Below, piece after piece: positions 26,601 through 36,964 of a stretch of 64,000 nt of DNA. Under the pieces are notes generated by a model. The model was not told the DNA's origin. It did not search any database and saw only the letters and a list, made by a program, of their open reading frames with translations. This DNA comes from Leidyana gryllorum EB-2025a (Eukaryota > Apicomplexa). Both the position numbers and the translations under genes were made by a program. Position 1 is the stretch's first letter. The number at the start of each line of letters is the position of its first letter. The DNA lies in NCBI GenBank assembly GCA_048772705.1, contig JBLWGC010000194.1:62001-126000 (forward strand), in the 5' to 3' direction.

Positions 26601-26989
26601 GTTGGCAGCGAACGAAAAAGACGTCAGGGATCGTTTGTGATCTCAACCCTGGCAGTACAAAACAATTCAGCTAGCTGCTCGAGTATGAGAAAAAAGTATT
26701 GAGATCTTTACGTCCCACGTCTCCGCGTCGCCCGTATCCCTTGTGCTATTCGCAAAATGATTTCATTGTTCGCGATCGGGCAAAAATGAAATAGGTCTAA
26801 TCATGACCAGGTTATGTTAGAGTGCACAAACTGAACACACAGTGCTAGAATCCTCAGCAGGTAGGAGTACCCCAGCTTGCTGCATGATGCTTCGGAATAG
26901 CTCCTTCCCCTCCTCAGTCTCCCACATGCCCGCCTCATTACCTTCGCTCGGTCTGAAAGCGAGTGTTGTATCGACAGATTGATCTCAAC
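26601..26989. other. Intergenic: 5' side of mucin gene and 3' side of acetyltransferase gene
   Basis: About 390 bp between two minus-strand genes. It must hold the promoter or 5' UTR of the mucin gene and the 3' end of the acetyltransferase transcript. AT-rich patches occur but I see no defined motif, RNA gene or convincing open frame. Confidence 0.5.
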
Positions 26990-27718
26990 TCACATCTTTT
27001 TTATCACGCGGGCTGGATTCCCCACTGCGATGGAGAAGTCAGGTATGTCGCGGGTCACCACCGATCCTGCCCCGATCACACAACATTTCCCAATTCGGAC
27101 ACCCGGTGTGATGACACACCGGCCGCCTATCCATGTGCGGTCCCCAATCTTCACTCCCATTGCATTTTCCAGTCCGAGCTCGCGCATCGTGGGATCTATC
27201 GGGTGATTGGCCGTGTAGATCTCAACATTGGGACCAATAAAAACACTGTTGCCTATTACAACAGGAGCTTCGTCCAGAATACCGAGATTATAATTGGCGT
27301 AAAATCCCGCCCCGATGTGGATATTGAATCCATAGTCACATCGAAATGTTTTCTCGATGTAGATCGGCTCTTCCATTGTTCCCAACAACTCCTTCAATGT
27401 AGCGTTACGTTCTTTCCCGTCTTCGGTGGGCAACTCATTGTACCGCGCAACCAACCGTTGCGCACGCAAACGGTATGATTGACAAATCGGCGTTGTAGCA
27501 AAGTAGGGCAACCCCAATGTCATCCGCTGCACTTCATTCAGCAGCTTCGGATCAGACGGGGCAAACGGCAAGACTTGTTCATCCCATGGTAACACGCAAG
27601 GTATACGACGCTGGTAGGCAGCTGGCAGGCATTCAGAAGCCAATTCAAAGGTGGGGGGGCCTTCAGCCGCGGGCGCGTCCAGCACTAATGCCAACGGACT
27701 GGGGTAGTCGGAATTCAT
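26990..27718 (-). CDS. Maltose/galactoside O-acetyltransferase-like protein (LacA/Maa/NodL family)
   Basis: A single-exon gene of 242 residues with ATG start and TGA stop. The family transfers acetyl from acetyl-CoA to a sugar hydroxyl. The N-terminal half contains the family helix region (LRAQRLVARYNELP) and FRCDYGFNIHIG. The C-terminal half is a left-handed beta-helix of hexapeptide repeats: VVIGNSVFIGPNVEIYT, then NHPID with the likely catalytic His, then IGDRTWIGG, ITPGVRIG, VIGAGSVVTRDIP and the closing GNPARVI. About 60 extra N-terminal residues precede the family core. No signal peptide is seen, so it is probably cytosolic. Absence of introns beside intron-rich genes and the bacterial/fungal flavour of the family could mean transfer from bacteria; this is inference. 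Substrate unknown. Confidence 0.9.
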   Translation of the reverse strand: MNSDYPSPLALVLDAPAAEGPPTFELASECLPAAYQRRIPCVLPWDEQVLPFAPSDPKLLNEVQRMTLGLPYFATTPICQSYRLRAQRLVARYNELPTEDGKERNATLKELLGTMEEPIYIEKTFRCDYGFNIHIGAGFYANYNLGILDEAPVVIGNSVFIGPNVEIYTANHPIDPTMRELGLENAMGVKIGDRTWIGGRCVITPGVRIGKCCVIGAGSVVTRDIPDFSIAVGNPARVIKKM

Positions 27719-27820
27719 TGGAACTGCTGTCTATTACAATTACGATTGTTTGCGAAAACATTTGGGTTGGGACTGGGTGCTGCTGGATAGGAGGTGCAGA
27801 TCAAGGGTGCTGTCTCCACC
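27719..27820. promoter_or_regulatory. Divergent promoter region
   Basis: Only 102 bp separate the start codons of the minus-strand acetyltransferase and the plus-strand Cys-rich membrane protein, so both promoters or 5' UTRs must share this space. I see no recognisable TATA box. Confidence 0.4.
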
Positions 27821-28054
27821 ATGTCGGATCTCACAACTGGACAGTGGATATGGATTGGGATTGGAATCGCCGCAGGGGTTCTAATTCTGTGCTGCATAAT
27901 TAACATCATATGTGCGCCAATGTTCAAAGCTTGCCAATGTTTTTTCCGGTGCCTATGCCTCCCATGCAGGTGTGTGGCCAAGGCTTGTGGGTGTGCGGGA
28001 AAATGCTTTGGGCATCTCGGTGACCAAGACGACGGAAGAAACCCGGAAGTGTAG
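27821..28054 (+). CDS. Small Cys-rich single-TM protein, copy 1
   Basis: A 77-residue ORF with ATG in good context and a TAG stop. It has a short Thr/Gln N-terminus, one hydrophobic helix (about residues 9-30), then a dense Cys/basic juxtamembrane stretch with 13 or more Cys, ending in KACGCAGKCFG and an acidic tail. Cysteines on the cytosolic side of a single TM are typical S-palmitoylation sites, though topology is not shown. It has no known family that I recognise. The next ORF is clearly a tandem paralogue, which supports it being a real gene. Confidence 0.7.
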   Translation: MSDLTTGQWIWIGIGIAAGVLILCCIINIICAPMFKACQCFFRCLCLPCRCVAKACGCAGKCFGHLGDQDDGRNPEV

Positions 28055-28107
28055 TTTTTTTTTGGTTCGTGACGTTCCACCCTCTGCTTTTACAGCATCG
28101 CGCAAAC

Positions 28108-28323
28108 ATGGGAGCTACAATGTCCACTGCAGCAGTCGTTGTGACTGTAATTGTATGCGTCATCGCCGCCTTGTTACTTTTGTGCCTTCTGTCGTGTGTT
28201 TGCCGCACGGTCTGTGCTTGTTGTAATTGCCTTTTCAAGATACTCTGCTGCCCATTCAAGTGCATTGCCAAGATCTGCGGATGCGGTGCCAAGTGTTTCG
28301 GCGATGACGACGACAAGGTCTAG
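28108..28323 (+). CDS. Small Cys-rich single-TM protein, copy 2
   Basis: A 71-residue ORF. It starts MGATMS, so Gly2 could be N-myristoylated if the first Met is used. One TM helix (about residues 8-30) is followed by a Cys-rich stretch ending KICGCGAKCFG and a run of Asp. The C-terminal motif (I/V)AK-x-CGC-x2-KCFG and acidic end are shared with copy 1. It lies 53 bp downstream of copy 1 on the same strand. A pyrimidine-rich CTTTTACAG lies just upstream and could be a trans-splice acceptor (inference). Function unknown. Confidence 0.7.
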   Translation: MGATMSTAAVVVTVIVCVIAALLLLCLLSCVCRTVCACCNCLFKILCCPFKCIAKICGCGAKCFGDDDDKV

Positions 28324-28375
28324 GGCTCAGGTCAGCAAATGGGTGCAAGTGCACGTGCGGCATTTTTGGTAATGA

Positions 28376-30606
28376 ATGTCGTCGGCAAAGCCACCTGCCA
28401 AGCCACCTCCCCCCTTGAAGGTCAACCCGACAACTCCCGCTTCCAAACTTCTCCACAACAAGAATATTCCCAAAGCCCCAATCAAGTCCCCAAGCGAGAT
28501 TTCAAGGTCCGGAGCCCCTTCTGCCTCCAACGACCTCGCAGCCAGCGCTGCCAGTATAGATATCAGAAGTACTTTCAGTACGGATGATAAGCAACCTATG
28601 GGCTCACAGTTGTTACATTCATCAAACTCTCCACTGCTCAATAACCGGTCATCCTCCCAGGTTGAAATATTCCCATCACGTAGCAATTTGGACCTCCCAC
28701 CTCCGTCACCACTGATTTCGCCCAGCGATCTGGAAGAGAGTAGCAGCTCAGACTCCTCAACTTCGAAAGCACCGACACCAGCCATACCTCCGGTGCTACG
28801 AGAGATATTGGGAACTTTGATTATTCCACCCGTAGAAAGGCCGCGATGCACGTCCCTGCAGTGTTCCACTACGAATTGCTGCGGGAATCTACCACTCGAC
28901 AGCTCTCGGAAGACGACTCCTCTGTGCTGTGCACCAGCTGACGGTCCTACGCGACGCGCTGGAGGATACTCGTCATGTCTGCGAGATCCGCGTCTCCGAA
29001 CCACCGCTAGCTCATGTCTACAGACGTTGGGTCCAGCCGTTGACAAGATGCAGGATGCACTTCCCAAGCTGGAGCATCTTTTGGGAGTGAACGTGGCCAA
29101 AGTGCGAAGTCTTCGACACACTGGAGGAACCATTGTCCAACATGTTCACGATCTGTTGGCGGAGATTCTGGGATATCATCCGCCTCCTGAGTGGGTGCAA
29201 CAGATCAGTCAGCTGCTGTCAACAACAGCGCTTGCCCCCGCCTCCGAGGGTGCGGTTCCGGCAGAGGTTGGGGGGGCAGCTGAAGGAGACCGGCGGTATT
29301 CGACCAGGCGACTTTTGGCCACGCCGCCTCCATCACAGGGACCAGAAGGCACAAAGACTACAACAGGGTTGGCATTGTTGCGTCAATCATCCAGACAGCT
29401 CAAGAAGGATTTGAGTCGTTTGGGTTCGAGTGACAAACCTCCCGAGCCTCCAGCCCCGAGCCGCAGTTCTCTGGCAATTCCCGAAGAGGAGTCCCCGGCA
29501 GTCATCATTGAAGGACTGCGGACGCAACTGCGGGAAACCGAAGAGTATGCGGATAAGTTGAATGAGTATTGGACCACCAAGAATGAGAAGATCGTTCAGA
29601 GTTTCAATGAGACGATGGAGAATTTGCAGGCGAGATTCGCTGCGGAGTCCAAAGCTCAGACATTGGCTGCTGATGCTAAGCTACGGCAGGAGCTGGAAAA
29701 GCTGCAGATCTCCGAGGCGGCAGCTCGAGCCGAACTCGAACATCTGAAGGTAAAGTGTTCCAAAGGGCAGGCAGCTACACGACATCTTCCTTGTCATCGC
29801 AGGACAATCTTGAGGCCACCGAAACGAACCTGAAGGGCGAGCAAGGATCACTATCCGAAGCCCGTCGAGTCATCGCAAATATGACCGAACGTTTGAAGAA
29901 GGCAGAAGAGGATAAAGACAAAGCCGAGGAGAAATTGAAGGAAGAGAAAGATCAGCACTTGGCAATGCGAGAGCAGATCGAAGAGACCGTAGACGAAAGT
30001 CAAGCTCAAATCGATCAGTTGCAATCTCAGATCGCGAAATTGCAGGACTCAGCGATCGAAGCAGAGCAGGTGAAGGGCCGATTCCGCAGCGAAATGGCCG
30101 CAGTCAAAGGGATGCTCGACACGCTACAGAGTCGTGTAGAGCAGTTGCGTACAGATTTGAGACACTCCGAAGAGCTTCGGGAGGTTCTGGAGCGGGAGTT
30201 GAGGGATCAACGGGAATTCCTGGAGAGCGCTGAAGCAATGGTGATCGCGGCTGATGCCAAAGTGGCCAAACACGAAGCTGAGGAGAAACGGTGTTTGGAG
30301 AAAGCACAGAAATGTAGAGCCAAAGGTTTGGAGTATCGCAAGTTATGGCATCAGACTCGTGATCGGATCGGAGAAATCGATCTGATAGCTCGAGAAGTGG
30401 AGAGTTGGAGAGGGGATCAAGAGCAACAAATCAAACGGATGGAGCAGGGATGGAACAAAGATCGGGTGTTAATGGTTGAACAAGACGAACAACTCTCAGA
30501 ACTATTCCATCAACTGAGATTCTTCGCGGACTTGGCCGGCAGCTACGCAAAGGAGGTGGAGAATCTGAAAGATACTTTACGAAAAGTGTCAGCACCATTA
30601 TCGTGA
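28376..30606 (+). CDS. Coiled-coil protein with disordered N-terminus
   Basis: An intron at 29750-29802 (GTAAAG...TCGCAG) joins 28376-29749 to 29803-30606 in frame. Read straight through, exon 1 has an odd Cys-rich patch (about 28835-29020). Two extra introns with weak donors, 28793-28835 and 28977-29023, would keep frame and replace the patch with normal-looking helical sequence (LTVLRDALEDTRH then TLGPAVDKMQDALPKLEHLL), giving 695 residues. Residues 1-140 are Pro/Ser-rich and likely disordered. The C-terminal 300 or so residues are almost continuous heptad coiled coil rich in Glu, Lys, Arg and Gln. No membrane segment or enzyme motif is seen. A cytoskeletal, basal-body or scaffold role is a guess. 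Confidence 0.75.
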
Positions 30607-31834
30607 GTATCGGTGGTCGTCCGCCTTTTTTCCTTTTCTTCAAAAAGCGTCTAATTTCGACATCACCCGGGCTCGATTCCGGGTAAATCCAAAATGATAG
30701 CAGATGAGTTCGTCGGGCTAACGCTACCTCTGTGCTACGACTTGAGTCCTCTCTCAATGTCTTGGCGCGCGCAGCTGCCCTACGCAGTCAGCCCTGGTGA
30801 CAATGCCGTAACGTTTGGTGTGCCCGAATTGAGGAGACTCCCGAATGGAGGAGACTCGAACCCCCGACCGTCAGAACTTGAGTCCGTAGTCGTTACCATG
30901 CGCTACTGGTGCAGTCGTCGAACATGACGTGGCACCGCAGACCAGTGCACAGCTTAGACGTGCGTGTAAGACGTGGTGGGGCCTTCTGAGGGGTCCCACA
31001 CCTGTTCTCCATCCTCGACTTGCCCTCACCCGTGAGCTGGTGGCTGGGTCTTGGCACTCGTGTTTTAGGTGGGATTCCAGCCGCCGAGCTGCGGGTTCCG
31101 AGTGGAGTAGCACCGCTCGCTACCGGATCACTATACTCACTGTAGTCATTCGCCAGTCGAGGCGGCTGGCCCAGGGTGAAGTGCAGGGCCGTGGATGCCA
31201 TCCTGCGACCTCCAGGTGGCCATTGCACCTCTCGCTCCGAGTTGAATTGGGCGTCACCCCATGTTGACTGATAATAGGGAAGACAGCGTCATATGATTGT
31301 TGATCAGGTGACAGAGAGGTGCTGGGCTGTTTGTTGTAACTAGTGCATTACACTTGTTGCTTGCTGCTGACACCGTTCGACAGACATATACCACTGAAGA
31401 CCTCTCGTGTCTCAAGCTGGCTCCCTATCAGTCGTTTGAGATTGGTTCATTGGCCGAGTCCCCAAGTCTCGTCCTACCCATCTACTGACAGCCGGCATGT
31501 GCTGGGCGTTCAACCGTGGCGGTCCGTTTTGAGAAGAATGCCAATGGATGCCGGCCTTCTTTGGGACCCGCCAATCCGTCGCCAGCCGCGGCTACATATC
31601 TGATCCGACGGTTATGGGATTGTATTCGACCACTGTGGCTGTCCAAGGAGGAGAGAATGGATTTCTGTCAAGTTTATGTGGGTTTGCCCGGATGAGCACT
31701 AGTCTACTGTTGCCGTCTGAGCCGAGTGTACTCACCCTCAGTCTTCAGCGGTTCTCTAGAGGCACCATGTTCGGGGCTCTCTCGTAGAAGTTTGCTCTTC
31801 TTTTACTTTTTTGCGGCCTGAAGGGCGAGTTGAC
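30607..31834. other. Intergenic region, no protein gene seen
   Basis: About 1.2 kb with stops in all frames and no splice-compatible coding stretch that I trust. It holds a tRNA-like remnant on the minus strand (listed separately) and a short perfect stem, CCCGG...CCGGG, near 30666-30683 with a T-arm-like loop. The last 150 bp must include the 5' region of the RRP8-like gene. Confidence 0.4.
30844..30925 (-). pseudogene. tRNA-like remnant (possible tRNA pseudogene or SINE head)
   Basis: The minus strand reads a good T-arm (GGGGG TTCGAGT CTCCT), a 5-nt variable region and an anticodon arm with loop CTCAAGT (would-be anticodon CAA) supported by 4 of 5 stem pairs. A D-arm-like GCGCATGGTAACGAC lies at the right distance. 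The D stem and acceptor stem do not pair, and a real Leu-CAA tRNA should have a long variable arm. So this is at best a decayed tRNA or a tRNA-derived element. Confidence 0.35.
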
Positions 31835-32851
31835 ATGCTGTCTTTGTCGAGAAGGTCGAAGCCGAGGGTCAAAACCGTCCTTCCCAAAGCTGAAGTCCGC
31901 GGTCACGAACATCTTAAGGCTGGCCAGTTCCGCCATATAAATGAAACTTTGTATACTGAAAGCTCGGAACAGTCTCTGCTCCGCATGAGGAGAGATCGTC
32001 AATATGACTTTGCAGCGAAGGTACGTACAGACGCATCGTGGTTGTGATATATTGGTACCAATGGATGCAGTATCACGAGGGGTACGCGGATCAGCAAAAG
32101 AAGTGGCCCAAGCATCCGCTCGATACCATCATTCCTTGGATTGAGAAGACCCTGCGTAAACGAACTGACGTGGTTGTTGACATGGGCTGCGGTGACGCTC
32201 GCATTTCGCGAGATTTGAAACCTCACGGTCGCCCCGTCGTCTCTGTGGACTTTGCTCCTCCACCATCAGCCCAACTCCCTCCCACAAGAGATTCGGCAGA
32301 GGAGTACCTGGCCAAAGGAGGCTTAATTCTTGGGAATGTGAAGAAGGTCAAAATGCTCCCGGCTGATTGCGCCAGGGCGGTCGTCTACTCTCTCTCGTTG
32401 ATGGGTACTGATTGGCCTCACTTCCTCGCTGAAGGCTACCGACTGTGTCAGCATGGGTGAGTTAGCGGCGGCACGCAGATTTTTCACATCCACGTCTGCC
32501 TGCAGGGGCTATCTAATCGTCGCAGAGATAACGTCTCGGATCAAGTCGGCGGACAAACTCATCCGAATTTTAGAGAGAAATGGACTCAAATTGGTCAAGA
32601 GAGTTGACTTGGAATCATACTTTTGTGTCTTCTTCTTCAAGGTCAAGAAAAGCCAAGAAAGTGGAGCAGCACCCTCAACGGAGGATGCTCCTCCTTCCAA
32701 GAAGAAACGAAAATTAGACACTTCCGTGGCTGTGCCCAGTACTTCGGCCACTTCCACCACTTTGCTGTTCGACCCGGATAGTATCAGCAGCAATCTCCTC
32801 GCCCCCTGTCTTTACCGGAAAAAGTCTTCCGGAACGGAAGTGACCAGGTGA
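31835..32851 (+). CDS. RRP8: RRP8-type rRNA adenine N1-methyltransferase
   Basis: Exons 31835-32020, 32071-32456 and 32506-32851 (introns 50 and 49 nt, GT-AG, frame kept) give 305 residues. RRP8 is the nucleolar SAM enzyme that makes m1A in the large-subunit rRNA. The order of family landmarks is complete: FRHINETLYT, YHEGYADQQKKWPKHPLD, SAM-binding VVVDMGCGDARIS, acidic VVSVDFAP, the LSLMGTDWPHFLAEGYRL block, then GYLIVAEITSRI and a C-terminal YFCVFFFKVKK. The splice at 32020/32071 falls inside the conserved LYT...YHEGY region and restores it, which supports the model. A basic PPSKKKRKLD near the C-terminus is a likely nuclear localisation signal. The N-terminal extension is short compared with animal and yeast RRP8. 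Confidence 0.92.
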
Positions 32852-34218
32852 CTGATCTCCCAGAAAGCTGAACCAAGCAGCAGTGTTGTTGTATCATGTA
32901 ACCAAATAAGAGTTAACTTTCCCCTCAATGTTAGTCATTTTAATCCACCTGTGTCCGATGCCCTTTCTGAGAAGGTGCGTGTGATCCGCTGCGCTCGTTG
33001 GCAGATATGGTTATTTTTGGCTTTGGGGTCTCGGCGGAGCTATTACCTTCGAGCCCTACGCACGCGCACTCTACGGAAAGTCGAGCGGGGAACTGTCATG
33101 AACTGGTATTATTGGCACGCAACGGCAACGCTACGCACACGTGTGTCCCCCGTGGTTGGGGGTACTGTAGCGGGCTCAGGGTGTTTTGGAAGGCTCAAGG
33201 GCAACGATTGCCCCAAGAGTGGTCGGCTTGACTCCATGTGACACAGCTGTCTGAGGCAACGTGCCTGGTCTGGGTCTGGCTTGCCACGACGAAGCGGACA
33301 TCTACCCACAATGATGACTGTACTCGAGTTCAGTACCGGGTTTTGGTCTAGTAGCGGGGACTGGATATGCTTGGAGACTGCGCAGAGTGAATTCTTGATG
33401 GCAAGGCGCTGTCGGTAAGATAATCATGCACGCCAATTCGTCTTTGATTATGGCGAATTGGTTTGGGGAAACCTTCCCGTGCTGCGGTAGGGGTCCGAGC
33501 TATCATTTCCACTAAACGGTGGTGTTTCCGTGTTGCTTATTTCGGGATATTCTATTGGTGGGTCTAATGGTGGCGATAAGCGACATCGGGTGATCTCCGC
33601 CGTGTCCGCGTTTCCGCTGTTAGAGATGAAAGAGGCTTTGTGCGAAGGAGTGTCGTATGCGATACAGTATCACCGGGTTAGACCAGGCGGAAGAGAACGT
33701 TCTTTGTTGCTGCAAGTGATATGGATGGAGTCTTCTTGGCGAGTATGCGATCTCCAGGTTTGAGGAGGCGCTAGTATTCTGTTGGTGTCCGTGGTGACTG
33801 CAGCTGTGGTTTTGTCTTCTCCTTTGTCGAGATCTGAGATCTTCTCTTAGGTATTCTAAGTAAGTGCCTGAAAGTCCCGTGTGGTTTGGGCCGGATCCCT
33901 TTTCCTCCATAGAGGGAGGCGATTGCGCAAGTAGGCCTTTTTTGATTGGTCATCGGGGGTGCCGATGTGGGTTATATGTCCCTTACACTGTCTGGAACCA
34001 CCAGAGGTCACAATTCAGTGGGGTGGGCAAAGGGAAGAGGTTCGATCGGTAGAGATTTGCGAGTTGACTATTTCTGCTGTGAAGTAGGTTAGAGACTGGG
34101 TAATTGAGGCGTAGTGTTGGTTGTATTCATGTAACTATTAAGGGTTAACAAAAGAAGGATTGAATACCCTTGCACGGGTTGACGAGAAGCTTCTTTTTTT
34201 GGGCGAGATTGACTGAAG
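32852..34218. other. Intergenic region, nothing identified
   Basis: About 1.37 kb between the RRP8-like gene and the RlmN-like gene. All open frames are short, with no family resemblance and no consistent splice signals. No tRNA, repeat array or mobile-element terminus was recognised by eye. Confidence 0.4.
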
Positions 34219-36911
34219 ATGAGCGCCGATAGACGCCGTGCGGCCTTCGCATATCGCTCCGTATTCGACTTCGCGGAGGTGATGGAACATTTCATACAAC
34301 CAAACGTGTTGGGTAAAGAACATGTTGATCGGTTGCTCCGTGCATGTGCTGAGTACCCACTTTCGGGCCTGGAAGATATCTCTGTTGTACCTGATTGGCC
34401 TGAGATCGTTCCAAGTCTCCCGCAAGCTGCCTATCAAGTGCTCCGAGACCTTAACTTCCGCACATGCACTCTGCAACTTGTTCACGAGAGCCTCAGTGGA
34501 CGTGAGTGGTTTATCTCCATAACAGCTTCTCACGTGATATCGGACCCCTAATGTATGCAGGTGGTGACTCCAAGAAGCTGCTTCTACGACTTCAAGACGG
34601 CCTTGAAGTGGAAACCTGCATTATGCGGTATGGCTCTGACGAGGCGTCGGTGAGTCACTGTGATGCATATGTTTAACGTCTTGTGATACGTCTGTTCATT
34701 GTCTACGGTCGCTCCGTTTATCTCTCGGAGACGTCTCATTATTGCTTCTGCGGCGTTTAATTGTTGTGTATCTCAACAGGGGCACCGCAAAGACGAGTCT
34801 GGTCACCTCCACTTCAACAGTCGACGTAGAGCGACAGTTTGTGTTTCATCGCAAGTCGGTTGTCGGATGGGATGCACCTTCTGTGCGACGGGGACGCTGC
34901 AAATGCGCGGTAATCTGACTGGTGGCGAGATTTTGGAACAGATTCTGTTGGCGAATGCGATTGAGCGTCGCGACAGACTCACTGATGATCCGACCGAAGC
35001 GGCGGACCCCTCTGTAAAGAAGTCCATCCGCAATGTTGTCTTTATGGGCATGGGGGAGCCGTTGGACAATTACCGGGAGGTGATGCGTTGCGTAAGGTGA
35101 GCGACGCCGTCGGCCGACCCCAAAGATTATCTGTCTCTCTTTAGGTTGCTGACGAGTTCGCGGATCATTTCCGTTGCGCCGTACCGGGTAACCCTGTCCA
35201 CCGTTGGGTACTCCCCGTCGCGCATCAAAGAGTTGATCAAGGACGCCCCAAAGATCTCGCTGGCACTCTCACTTCACGCACCAACGCAGGAGTTGCGCGA
35301 TCAGATTGTTCCCACCTCCAAAGTGAACAAGTTGGAGTCCATTCTGGAGGCTTGTTATGAGTTTGTGGATCATCAACGCTCGTTGTCCAAATCCAATCAG
35401 AAGCGTCAGAATCTGCTGGTCGAGTATTGTGTGATTTCGAACACGAACGACTCGGACGAGACTGCGCATCAATTGGGTCGACTCCTGGAACCGTACAAGG
35501 AGAAAACGATGTTAAATTTGATTCCATACAATAAAACAGACGTGGGACGCCCGTTAGAGTAAGCGACCGTCCGAAAATGACACCCCCGTCACTCTTCAAT
35601 GACGCAGAACTCCATCACCTCAAAGGGTCACGGCATTCCATCAGATCGTTCGCGGATACGGAATCCCGTCATTTGTTCGACAAGAATTCGGGGCTGTAAG
35701 TTTCTTTAGTGTGACGCATCATCGCTCCGCCTTGGCAGGACATTGATGGAGCGTGCGGCCAATTGGCATCGAAACACTCCATGGACACCGTGTCGGAAGA
35801 CGCCCCCGACATGGGGTGTGTCGGTACGAATGCCTCGATGGTGAGCGATCATGCCCGGTACGAGGACGTACCTACCGACGGCCGCGATACCAATCTGAAT
35901 GACTTCCAATCGGTGGAAGAAGCAGAAGCTGATGAGGAAGACGGAGAAGACGTCGACCGAATCCCCCAACAGATTGGAGAAGGCGCACAGTCAAACCCAA
36001 CCATTCCAGCAGGAGAAGAAGAAGAAGGAGAACAGTGCGTGGACGGGGAAATCGTGGAGGATCAACTCCACGACATCGAACGAGATGGAGCCCTCCCCGT
36101 CGCCAGCGAACTTGACACTCAACAGCACCCCGCAATCGAAGTTCATCAAGTTGTGCTTTCACCCCCAATTCTACAAAAGACCCCCAACACACTCCAGCAA
36201 GAAGAGAACGGTCCCTCATCGGAAACTCTAGCTGAGTCTGAACTCCCGGAGAAAGAGCCACCACTATCAGAACGCTCGTGTCTCTCCGGTAGTGGCCAGC
36301 CTCAGCACTCTCCCGAGGATCATCCAGACGAGTCTGGCCTGCCCACAACGCAACCGCCACCAATCGAAGGCACACACGAAAATTATGCGACCCCTCCAAG
36401 CGTTGATCAAGGTTTCGCCACAACGGAGTATCAACACGAAGGAAGAACAGAAGTTGTGGAAGCGGAAAGTACCGAACAGCAACCCACTGGATCCGATCGC
36501 CCGGCCCCGGATTCCAGCGAGTTTGTCTGTACTGACGATCTTCCGAAAAGAGAATCAGAAAATAATGACAATGACTTGAAGACTGTTGTCAACCAACGAT
36601 GCCCGTCCAAAGATTCTCTTCGGGAATCTATCTCGGACAATAAAGGCGATCATGGGCAAAAACTCGAAGACCGACCCACCTGTCCGCAAGATGAAGCAAA
36701 GAGCGAAAGCAGTGCGAAGGTTGACTCCGCTGCCGATCTGTACCGGTCAATGGACAACTCTGTAGTCGAAATGGCTAGTAAAGCGTCACCTGTTGCTGGC
36801 TCCGCAGCACCTTGGCGGACAGTGGTATGTGTGGCAGTAGGCGGCTGTGCAATTGTAGTCACAACTATTTGCGTTGCACGAGCCTTACGGGCACGACGAG
36901 CACGCTCGTAA
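34219..36911 (+). CDS. RlmN-type radical-SAM RNA methyltransferase with acidic tail and C-terminal membrane anchor
   Basis: Six exons: 34219-34501, 34561-34649, 34780-35096, 35145-35558, 35608-35695 and 35739-36911; all five introns are GT-AG and keep frame (787 residues). RlmN enzymes make 2-methyladenosine in rRNA and tRNA. Seen: the Fe-S motif C152-x3-C156-x2-C159, Cys145 matching E. coli Cys118, the FMGMGEPLDN motif, SLHAPT, and Cys403 in DIDGACGQL matching the second catalytic Cys355. So the enzyme looks active. The family normally ends just after CGQL. Here the frame continues for about 380 residues of acidic, Pro/Ser/Glu-rich, probably disordered sequence and ends in one hydrophobic helix (about 756-777) followed by RALRARRARS, like a tail anchor. 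No clear N-terminal transit peptide. Membrane location is inferred. Confidence 0.9.
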
Positions 36912-36964
36912 ATTGAAATAGTTAGCGATCGCGCGCGTTTGCGTGTGTCTTCTACTGTATATGG

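Noticed and set aside
30600-30690. Intron donor GTGAGT at the end of the coiled-coil gene and a tRNA on the plus strand near 30670
   Set aside because: The frame meets TGA inside the donor and no downstream exon continues the coiled coil. The stem-loop lacks D, anticodon and acceptor partners.
35763-36911. Acidic TM protein as a separate gene downstream of the RlmN-like gene
   Set aside because: The first in-frame codon after a stop is upstream of the CGQL motif, and the exon starting at 35739 encodes DIDGACGQL directly in frame with the tail; no ATG-led start or promoter space is evident between them.
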